A stretch of DNA of 58,064 bases, from assembly GCA_016788065.1 (NCBI GenBank), contig JAEUTI010000096.1, positions 1-58,064 of the forward strand, in the 5' to 3' direction. The notes under the pieces are model-generated. The model saw only the letters and a program-made list of their open reading frames with translations. It was not told the DNA's origin and made no database searches. Numbering within the stretch: position 1 is the first letter of the stretch; every line of letters begins with the position of its first letter. This stretch comes from Bacteroidia bacterium. GTDB taxonomy: Bacteria > Bacteroidota > Bacteroidia > AKYH767-A > OLB10. Below are positions 41,858 through 48,717 of this stretch, in pieces. The translations under genes and the position numbers were made by a program.

Positions 41858-43687
41858 ATGAAAAAACTATTACTCAGTGGTTTGGCTTTGACAGTTTGTT
41901 TGTCGGCTTTTGCACAAAATAATGCAAAGCAGATCAATTCAAGACTGAAAAGTGCTACCGTAAACAAAACATTACCTGTTACTAAACCTGCAGATGGCGT
42001 AGTTGCTCCTCTTGCTCCGGTTAATTCAACAGTTGCACAAAACCGTAGTTCAATGGTTGAAGTGTCAATTGGTCAAACTGTATATGATCTGCAATCAAAC
42101 TACGGTGCGGTTGGAAATCGTGTAAAATTATGGGATGACAACACAATTTCTGCTGTTTGGACATTGGGTACTGCATCACCTTCATTCTCTGATCGTGGTA
42201 CAGGTTATAACTACAATGATGGAACAAACTGGTTACCTATTCCAGCTGCTCGTGTTGAAACTTTCCGTACAGGATGGCCAAACGTAAGCGGAACAGCTAC
42301 TTCTGGTGAATACATTGTTACACACGGAACTAATCCTACAAACTTTGTTTCAAGAGCTACCAAAGGTACCGGTGCATGGACAGAAGCTGCTTTAGGAACA
42401 ACAACTGTAACTTGGCCAAGAATGGTAGTTGGTGGTGCAAATGGAAACTCAGTTCACGTAATTGGAAATCCAAATGCTGCTCCTTTCCACGTATTCTATT
42501 CACGTTCATTGGATGGTGGTGCTACTTGGGTTGACGAAAACATCGTACTTCCAGGACAGGCTACTGATTTCTTTGAAGGTTCTGTAGACGGTTATGACAT
42601 CGACTCTCGTGGAGATGTTGTTGCTATCGTTTTAGGAGGATTTGCTGAAGATCTTACTCTTTGGAAATCTACTGACAATGGTGCAAACTGGGCTGTAACT
42701 ACAATCAATGAATTCCCACTTTCTCCATTCGATTACAATACTGGTATTTCTGATGTTGATGGTGATGGTGTTGCTGATACTATCCCAACTACTGACTCAG
42801 GAATTTCTTGTGTTATTGATAACAATGGAATGGTTCACGTTGCTGTAGGAAGCACTCGAGTTCTTGATACTGATCCTGCAGGTGGAGTTTCTTACTTCCC
42901 AGGAACAGATGGTCTTCTTTACTGGAATGAAAGCATGCCTTCAGGTGACATCACTAACAATGTAATTGCATTTGTTGAAGATATCGACGGAAGTGGTGTT
43001 ATTGAAATCCCAGATGGTTTAGCTATCTATCAGTGTGGTCTTACTTCAATGCCAACTTTAGGTGTTGATGCATTAAACAACGTTCACCTTTGCTACTCTT
43101 CATTGATCGAAAACACTACCAATGGAAATGCTGATCCAGCTCTTGAAGAAGCTTACCGTAACGTATATTACATGTATTCTTCTGATGGTGGTATGACTTG
43201 GTCTACTCCATCTAGAATTGAGCCTTCTGACTTTGATGAGCAAGCTTGGCCAAACATGGCAAAAAGAGTGAACAACCAAATCCACCTTACTTATTACAAA
43301 GACGGTGAGCCAGGTAACACTTTCCAGCCTTCTGCTAACTCTTCAGGTGTTGATACTCCAGATGCATATGGAACTTATGATATCATCTACAATGCTCAAA
43401 CTAATCCAGTTGGAGTTGCTGAAAATAACAGCAACATCCTGAGCACTGTAATTTATCCTAACCCGGTTTCTACAATGTTGAATGTTGATTACACTTTAAA
43501 TACTGCTGAAGTTATCACCGTTAATCTGGTTGACGTTTTAGGACAAGTTGTTTATTCAACTGAACTTAAAGGTACTGCTGGTGTTAACAACGTGAAAATC
43601 AACGTGAAAAACGTTGCTGCTGGTGTTTATTCTTTGAACACTATCGTTGGAAACAAAGTTTCTGCTGAAAAAGTTGTTGTTCGTTAA
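41858..43687 (+). CDS. Secreted Asp-box (sialidase-like) protein with T9SS sorting domain, copy 1
   Basis: The 609-residue protein has a signal peptide (MKKLLLSGLALTVCLSAFAQ), then a beta-propeller-like region with three Asp-box motifs: SRSLDGGATW, WKSTDNGANW and MYSSDGGMTW. These occur in sialidases and other BNR-repeat proteins and mark the turns of the blades. A calcium-loop-like segment DVDGDGVADT follows the second motif. The last 80 residues are a type A T9SS sorting domain (VIYPNPVSTMLNVDY, LVDVLGQVVYS, AAGVYSLNTIVG). The sialidase catalytic residues cannot be verified. Codons favour AAC, TTC, GGT, CGT and CCA, unlike neighbours, which suggests high expression. It is a paralogue of the next gene. 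Confidence 0.85.
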   Translation: MKKLLLSGLALTVCLSAFAQNNAKQINSRLKSATVNKTLPVTKPADGVVAPLAPVNSTVAQNRSSMVEVSIGQTVYDLQSNYGAVGNRVKLWDDNTISAVWTLGTASPSFSDRGTGYNYNDGTNWLPIPAARVETFRTGWPNVSGTATSGEYIVTHGTNPTNFVSRATKGTGAWTEAALGTTTVTWPRMVVGGANGNSVHVIGNPNAAPFHVFYSRSLDGGATWVDENIVLPGQATDFFEGSVDGYDIDSRGDVVAIVLGGFAEDLTLWKSTDNGANWAVTTINEFPLSPFDYNTGISDVDGDGVADTIPTTDSGISCVIDNNGMVHVAVGSTRVLDTDPAGGVSYFPGTDGLLYWNESMPSGDITNNVIAFVEDIDGSGVIEIPDGLAIYQCGLTSMPTLGVDALNNVHLCYSSLIENTTNGNADPALEEAYRNVYYMYSSDGGMTWSTPSRIEPSDFDEQAWPNMAKRVNNQIHLTYYKDGEPGNTFQPSANSSGVDTPDAYGTYDIIYNAQTNPVGVAENNSNILSTVIYPNPVSTMLNVDYTLNTAEVITVNLVDVLGQVVYSTELKGTAGVNNVKINVKNVAAGVYSLNTIVGNKVSAEKVVVR

Positions 43688-43708
43688 TTCGGAAACAATA
43701 AATATTCT

Positions 43709-43742
43709 AAAAAGGGTTGCCATTCTTGGCAACCCTTTTTTT
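43709..43742 (+). terminator. Terminator after the first Asp-box gene
   Basis: AAAAAGGGTTGCC (43709-43721) pairs with GGCAACCCTTTTT (43728-43740) around ATTCTT; more T residues follow. The two paralogues are therefore separate transcription units. Confidence 0.9.
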
Positions 43743-43893
43743 ATGCATAAATCCCTTATAATTAATTATTTACTCCACTATTTTCTATGTTATTCACTTG
43801 AAAACCTATTGAATTGCTAAGAATTTGATCCGAAAATTGTCATTTTTTATCACATATTTGGGTCAAACACTTCTCATTAAGTAGAGTTGTTTC

Positions 43894-43901
43894 TATATTT
43901 G
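43894..43901 (+). promoter_or_regulatory. Likely -7 element of the second Asp-box protein gene
   Basis: TATATTTG matches TAnnTTTG and lies 29 bases upstream of the start codon at 43931. No clear TTG at 19-21 bases. Confidence 0.4.
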
Positions 43902-43930
43902 AAGATCGGAAATTCTAAAAACTAACCAAT

Positions 43931-45820
43931 ATGAAAAAACTATTACTGACTGGCCTTGCGCTCAGTGTTTGCTTAGGTGCAATTGCACAAAACAGACCTG
44001 CTCCAAGCAGCACAATCAAGGAACGTTTGAAAGCAGCTAACAGGCATGCTCCCGTTCCTTATCAACCTTCTATTTCAGGAAATGAAATGCCTGTAAACAG
44101 AATTAATCAAACGGTAACTAACCAAAATACCGCCAACCGTAGTTCAATGGTTCAGCAAATTATTGGTAACACTACTTATGATTTGCAATCCAATGGCTCA
44201 ACTCAAAACCGCATCTATATGGATGCTGCTGGTAATGTTGGTGCTGTATGGACAATGAGTACTGATCTTGCAGGAACATATCCAGATCGTGGTGCCGGTT
44301 ATAATTATTATACCGGTGGAACCTGGGGCGCAGCGCCTGCTGGACGTATTGAAACAGATCGTCGCGGATGGCCTTCATTGGTACAACTTGCTAACGGTTC
44401 TGAAGTTGTGGTTTCACATGCAAGCGTAACATCAAATGTTGCCCAAAACATTCGCCCAGCGGCTGGAAGCGGAGCATGGACACAAACCACTCTTGCAAGT
44501 TTCCCTGGTGGTGAAAATGCTCTTTGGACAAGAACTGCTGCAGGTGGACCTGATGGAAATACCATTCACCAAATCGACATTTCTTATCCAACAGGAAATG
44601 GAGGAGCACTTGTAAACGGTCTTGATGGATGTCTTTCTTACAGCCGTTCCTTAGATGGCGGTACCACATGGGATATTGTTCGTGCAATTCCTCCAGGAAT
44701 CAATGATACTGAATACGAAGGATTCCGTGCGGATGGTTATGCTATCGATGCAAAAGGAAGTACTGTTGCATTTGTATCAGGAAATATCACTGACGATTGG
44801 GCATTATGGAAATCAACCGACAATGGTGACAACTGGACTCGTACTGTAATTCAGGATTTCCCATTCACTAAGTATGATGATCTTACTCAGATCACTGATG
44901 TAGACGGTGATGGTGTTGCTGATACTCTTTTAACTACTGACGGCGCTTATGCTATTATTATCGACAATAACGGTATGGTGCATGCGTTTGCCGGAGCTAT
45001 GTTGATTCTTGATGATGATCCAACTGCTGCGTTAGGTTTATTCCTTTCAACTGATGGATTACTTTATTGGAATGAAAGCATGGGCTCAAATCTTCCTGTT
45101 GTAATTGCAACTGCTCCAGATTTGGATGGTTCCGGACAAGCTGATGCTTTTGCTGCGGATCTTGGTGGTCGTTATGGTAATGACGGTATCTGCTCTATGC
45201 CAAGCGCTGGTATTGATGCTGCCGGAAACTTATTTGTTTCTTATTGCCCTTTGATTGAAGGAACTGATTCAGGTAACCCTTCTCCTCTTGCATTTAGCTA
45301 TCGCAATGTTTATTTGATGGGTTCAACTGATGGTGGTGCTTTCTGGAGCACTCCTGTTAACGTTTCAAATAGTCAGTTTGATGAAGCAGTATTCTGCTCT
45401 ATGGCGAAAAATGTTGATGGATGCGTTCATTTATTATGGCAACAAGATGGTTCACCTGGATATTCAGTTCCACCAAACGGTGAACATGCAATTGGTAACA
45501 ATGATATCGTTCACGATTGCTATGACAAAACTTTAGTTTTAAGTTCAATCAACGAAACTCTTGCTAACGGTGTTGCGGTGTCTTTATTCCCAAATCCTGC
45601 ATCAAACAATTTAACAATCAGCTATAATGTTGAACAACCAATTGAATTAATGGTTGAAGTAAGAAACATTATGGGACAAGTGATTGCTGAGTTTACCCGT
45701 GATGCGGTTAAAGGTACCAACAACATTAATGTTGATGTTACTAAATACAGCTCTGGTGTTTACACTATCAATACTATTATGGGTGAAAAAGTTTTCTCAA
45801 CTAAATTTGTGAAAAACTAA
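43931..45820 (+). CDS. Secreted Asp-box (sialidase-like) protein with T9SS sorting domain, copy 2
   Basis: The 629-residue protein is a paralogue of the preceding gene product with the same plan. It has a signal peptide (MKKLLLTGLALSVCLGAIAQ), the shared segment NRSSMVQQIIGNTTYDLQSN, three Asp-boxes (SRSLDGGTTW, WKSTDNGDNW, MGSTDGGAFW), the segment DVDGDGVADT, and a type A T9SS sorting domain (LFPNPASNNLTISY, VRNIMGQVIAEF, SSGVYTINTIMG). It carries extra residues in the loop after the first Asp-box. Both copies have their own promoter element and terminator. The role is unknown: surface adhesin, structural layer or glycan-binding protein are options. Codon use again suggests strong expression. 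Confidence 0.85.
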   Translation: MKKLLLTGLALSVCLGAIAQNRPAPSSTIKERLKAANRHAPVPYQPSISGNEMPVNRINQTVTNQNTANRSSMVQQIIGNTTYDLQSNGSTQNRIYMDAAGNVGAVWTMSTDLAGTYPDRGAGYNYYTGGTWGAAPAGRIETDRRGWPSLVQLANGSEVVVSHASVTSNVAQNIRPAAGSGAWTQTTLASFPGGENALWTRTAAGGPDGNTIHQIDISYPTGNGGALVNGLDGCLSYSRSLDGGTTWDIVRAIPPGINDTEYEGFRADGYAIDAKGSTVAFVSGNITDDWALWKSTDNGDNWTRTVIQDFPFTKYDDLTQITDVDGDGVADTLLTTDGAYAIIIDNNGMVHAFAGAMLILDDDPTAALGLFLSTDGLLYWNESMGSNLPVVIATAPDLDGSGQADAFAADLGGRYGNDGICSMPSAGIDAAGNLFVSYCPLIEGTDSGNPSPLAFSYRNVYLMGSTDGGAFWSTPVNVSNSQFDEAVFCSMAKNVDGCVHLLWQQDGSPGYSVPPNGEHAIGNNDIVHDCYDKTLVLSSINETLANGVAVSLFPNPASNNLTISYNVEQPIELMVEVRNIMGQVIAEFTRDAVKGTNNINVDVTKYSSGVYTINTIMGEKVFSTKFVKN

Positions 45821-45839
45821 TTCTATTCCATTAAAATAT

Positions 45840-45868
45840 AAAAAAGCCCCGAAATTCGGGGCTTTTTT
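45840..45868. terminator. Terminator between Asp-box gene 2 and bshB1
   Basis: AAAAAAGCCCCG pairs with CGGGGCTTTTTT around AAATT. It lies between convergent genes and has A and T runs on both sides. Confidence 0.85.
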
Positions 45869-45897
45869 ATTTTATCGATTTTGTGTTTTTTGATCCC

Positions 45898-46614
45898 TCA
45901 AAGAAGGTCAAAAATATTTTTTACTCCTGCTATTCTTTCAGTCTGAAATCCTTCTCCATACTCCACTCCTATTATCCTTCCAAGTTCAGCTGCACGACCA
46001 GTGAGATTATCGAAAAATTGTTTAGTCGCTATGGCTGTAACAGGTTCTTTCGAATTTGGATCATAAAATTGGGATGCATAAGCTTTTAATGCAAGAATCC
46101 GTTGGTCCATACTTTCAGAAATATCGACGATAAAATCAGGTTTAAAATATCGGTCCTGAATGTAATGGTAAACCACTTTAGGTCGCCAGGCTTTTTGTGG
46201 CTCATCATTAAGATGAGTCTCAACTTTTACAAGTCCAGCTAAGAAGCACGCGTCGGAAACCAATTTTGACCCACGGCCATGATCCGGATGGCGGTCATCA
46301 AAAGCATTGGCAAAAACTACTTCAGGTCGATATTTTCGGATCATCTTTACAACTTCCAGCTTATTTGCCTGAGAAAGCTCGAAAAAACCATCAGCCATAT
46401 TTAAGTTTTCCCTAACTGAAAGTCCCATAATAGTTGCAGCATTCGCAGCTTCCACATCTCTGATAGCTGCAGTACCCCGAGTCCCGAGTTCACCTCTGGT
46501 CAAATCAACAATACCAGCCTTTTTGCCTTTCTTAATTTCGTTAATAATTGTACCTGAGCAACTTAGCTCAACATCGTCGGGGTGTGCACCAAATGCAAGG
46601 ATATCAAGTTTCAT
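45898..46614 (-). CDS. bshB1: Bacillithiol biosynthesis deacetylase BshB1
   Basis: BshB1 removes the acetyl group from N-acetylglucosaminyl-malate on the way to the thiol bacillithiol. The 238-residue LmbE-like protein begins MKLDILAFGAHPDDVELSCS, with zinc ligands His11 and Asp14, and has DDRHPDHGRGSKLV, containing the third ligand His. The C-terminal part RAAELGRIIGVEYGEGFQTE is typical of BshB1. The start at 46614 is chosen since upstream codons do not match the family and would overlap the ccmB promoter. bshA and bshC are not in the window. The gene diverges from ccmB. Confidence 0.93.
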   Translation of the reverse strand: MKLDILAFGAHPDDVELSCSGTIINEIKKGKKAGIVDLTRGELGTRGTAAIRDVEAANAATIMGLSVRENLNMADGFFELSQANKLEVVKMIRKYRPEVVFANAFDDRHPDHGRGSKLVSDACFLAGLVKVETHLNDEPQKAWRPKVVYHYIQDRYFKPDFIVDISESMDQRILALKAYASQFYDPNSKEPVTAIATKQFFDNLTGRAAELGRIIGVEYGEGFQTERIAGVKNIFDLL

Positions 46615-46659
46615 CTGAAAGTATTTGTATGCAAAGTTCAGTAACTTTTTAAAACAAAC

Positions 46660-46667
46660 TACCTTTG
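46660..46667 (+). promoter_or_regulatory. Likely -7 element of the ccm operon
   Basis: TACCTTTG matches TAnnTTTG and lies 23 bases upstream of the ccmB start (46691). The -33 position reads TTC instead of TTG. Its place inside a longer open frame argues for the shorter start of ccmB. Confidence 0.5.
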
Positions 46668-46690
46668 CACAGTATTTATTAAAACAACTC

Positions 46691-47347
46691 ATGATTAGTG
46701 AACTTTGGTTTCTTATCCAAAAGGAATTTCGGTTAGAATGGCGACAAAAAACCATGCTGACCGGAATGCTGATTTATGTGATAAGTACCGTTTTCATCTG
46801 TTACATGACTTTCAAAAGAATAATCGACGTTCCAACCTGGAATGCTTTGTTTTGGATAATCATGATTTTTGCTGCCATAAATGCTGTTGCCCGAAGCTTC
46901 ATGCAAGAATCGAGAGGTATTCAGTTGTATTACTACACCATGGTTCACCCTGCAGCTGTGATACTTTCTAAAATTATTTACAACTCCGCATTGTTGATTT
47001 CTGTAGCTCTGATTCATCTCCTCTTCTATTCGCTTTTTCTGGGAAATGAAATTCAGGACATGACCATGTTTCTAGTCGGTTTATTGCTGGGCAGTACCGG
47101 TTTGGCAGCAACCCTGACATTGGTTTCTGCAATCGCTTCGAGGGCTTCAAATAGCCCTTCATTAATGGCCATTCTAAGCTTCCCGATTCTGATCCCATTG
47201 CTAATGACAATTATCCGATTCTCCAGAAATGCTATTGACGGAATCGATTGGGTGATGAATGCCAGCTATGTATATGTTTTATTGGCACTGATTGGAATGG
47301 TTGTCACACTCAGTTATTTATTATTTCCCTACCTTTGGAAAGACTAA
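46691..47347 (+). CDS. ccmB: Heme ABC transporter permease CcmB
   Basis: CcmB is the membrane part of the CcmABCD complex of cytochrome c maturation System I. The 218-residue product starts MISELWFLIQKEFRLEWRQK and has six membrane helices, a typical length. SFMQESRGIQLYYYTMVHPA is the conserved loop. The partner ATPase CcmA is not encoded nearby; in Bacteroidota it is usually elsewhere. The operon continues with ccmC 47 bases downstream. A start at 46625 would cross the likely promoter element. Confidence 0.92.
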   Translation: MISELWFLIQKEFRLEWRQKTMLTGMLIYVISTVFICYMTFKRIIDVPTWNALFWIIMIFAAINAVARSFMQESRGIQLYYYTMVHPAAVILSKIIYNSALLISVALIHLLFYSLFLGNEIQDMTMFLVGLLLGSTGLAATLTLVSAIASRASNSPSLMAILSFPILIPLLMTIIRFSRNAIDGIDWVMNASYVYVLLALIGMVVTLSYLLFPYLWKD

Positions 47348-47394
47348 AAAAAGGGTGCATCAAGTAATTTAAAATCCTGTTATTCAATACATTA

Positions 47395-48054
47395 ATGAAA
47401 AACATTTGGTGGAAAGCGGTTTGCATAATACTCTTAATGTATACTGTTACGATGGGCTTTCTGGGTGATGTGCCAGCAATGGCCATTCTCAATGAGAGTA
47501 TCAGGAATTTATATTTTCATGTAACGATGTGGTTTGCGATGATGATCTTGTTGATGGTAAACCTCTACAACAGCATTAAATATTTGGGCGATCCGGTCCT
47601 TAGAACCGATGAAATTGCCGAAGAAAGTTCCAGAATGGCAATGGTTTTGGGGATACTCGGACTTCTCACAGGAATGGTTTGGGCAAAATACACCTGGGGA
47701 GCCTGGTGGGTTAACGATGTGCAACTTAATGGAGCAGCAGGAACAATGCTGGTGTATGCGGCCTACTTTATTCTCAGGAATTCCATTGAGGATGAACAAA
47801 AAAGAGGTCGCATAGCAGCAGTTTACAGCATTTTCGCTTTCGCCATGATGATCGTTTTTATCATTATCCTGCCCAGAATGGGCGATTCACTTCATCCCGG
47901 TAAAGGCGGGAATCCGGGATTCAGTAGTTATGATCTCGACCACCGGCTGAGACTGGTTTTTTACCCGGCTGTAATTGGTTGGACCTTGCTAGGCGTGTGG
48001 ATTATGAATATTCGCCTTCGAATCAGAAATATTAATAAATCACTAGAATCCTGA
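47395..48054 (+). CDS. ccmC: Heme-handling protein CcmC
   Basis: CcmC delivers heme to CcmE. The 219-residue membrane protein has six helices and the WWD-type motif WGAWWVND (101-108), in which the usual second Trp (WGxWWxWD) is replaced by Asn107. The heme ligands are probably His42 (FHVTMW) and His167 (DSLHPG). The length is close to proteobacterial CcmC (about 245). The next gene starts 3 bases after its stop. The Asn substitution could reflect a lineage-specific binding pocket; I cannot tell whether it is general in the phylum. Confidence 0.9.
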   Translation: MKNIWWKAVCIILLMYTVTMGFLGDVPAMAILNESIRNLYFHVTMWFAMMILLMVNLYNSIKYLGDPVLRTDEIAEESSRMAMVLGILGLLTGMVWAKYTWGAWWVNDVQLNGAAGTMLVYAAYFILRNSIEDEQKRGRIAAVYSIFAFAMMIVFIIILPRMGDSLHPGKGGNPGFSSYDLDHRLRLVFYPAVIGWTLLGVWIMNIRLRIRNINKSLES

Positions 48055-48057
48055 AAT

Positions 48058-48276
48058 ATGCAAACTAAAAAACTATTTTCTCTTTTACTTGTAATGATTC
48101 TTAGCACGCTGCCCGGGTTTGCACAGGATCAAGTTGAAATGGCAGACTTAATGCGTTCTAACGGAAAAATATATGTCGTTGTTGCTGTTGCAGCCACGGT
48201 TATGCTTGGACTAATAATTTATCTGATTTCCATTGATCGTAAAGTTTCCTCCATTGAGAAAAAACTGAAAAAATAA
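48058..48276 (+). CDS. CcmD-like small membrane protein
   Basis: This 72-residue protein has a signal-like N-terminal helix (MQTKKLFSLLLVMILSTLPG, ending FAQ), a short linker, one membrane helix (about 39-58, YVVVAVAATVMLGLIIYLIS) and a basic tail (SSIEKKLKK). Position between ccmC and ccmE with gaps of 3 and 6 bases, size and topology fit CcmD, which helps release CcmE from CcmABC. Proteobacterial CcmD is usually a single helix without a signal, so the extra N-terminus is unusual. Sequence similarity is too low to be certain. Confidence 0.78.
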   Translation: MQTKKLFSLLLVMILSTLPGFAQDQVEMADLMRSNGKIYVVVAVAATVMLGLIIYLISIDRKVSSIEKKLKK

Positions 48277-48282
48277 ATTCAA

Positions 48283-48690
48283 ATGAAAAGAATTCACATT
48301 ATTGGAATCGTAATCATTGCAGTTGCACTTGCGGCAATTGTCAGTACTATTTCCAATTCCAGCACCTATGCTCCATTTTCAACTGCTATGGAGCATGAAG
48401 GAAAAACATACCATGTTGTTGGGCAACTAAATCGGGATAAAGATTTTATTTACAACCCGGAACAAAACGCCAATTTGTTTGGATTCTACCTGGTAGATGT
48501 AGAAGGAAAAGAAATGAAAGTTTTATACAACGGTACCAAGCCTCAGGATTTTGAAAAATCTGAACAGGTAGTAATCATTGGAAAGGTTTCAGGTGATGAA
48601 TTTCATGCAGCAAATATCCTGATGAAATGTCCTTCCAAATACAATGGTAACGAACAACAACAACAAAATATGATCCCGGCCGGGACTTAA
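48283..48690 (+). CDS. ccmE: Cytochrome c maturation chaperone CcmE, CxxxY variant
   Basis: CcmE carries heme from CcmC to CcmF. The 135-residue protein has an N-terminal membrane anchor (about 4-24) and the OB-fold domain (HVVGQLNRDKDF, ANLFGFYLVDVEGKEM, VVIIGKVSGDEFHAANIL). In most CcmE proteins heme is bound covalently to the His in HxxxY. Here the segment is Cys116-P-S-K-Tyr120 (KCPSKYN), so the histidine is a cysteine. Cysteine variants are known from some archaea and sulfate reducers. A His108 is nearby but does not align with the canonical ligand. The downstream ccmF starts 28 bases later. Confidence 0.92.
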   Translation: MKRIHIIGIVIIAVALAAIVSTISNSSTYAPFSTAMEHEGKTYHVVGQLNRDKDFIYNPEQNANLFGFYLVDVEGKEMKVLYNGTKPQDFEKSEQVVIIGKVSGDEFHAANILMKCPSKYNGNEQQQQNMIPAGT

Positions 48691-48717
48691 CAATTTTAAT
48701 ACTGCGCACAAAACAGA

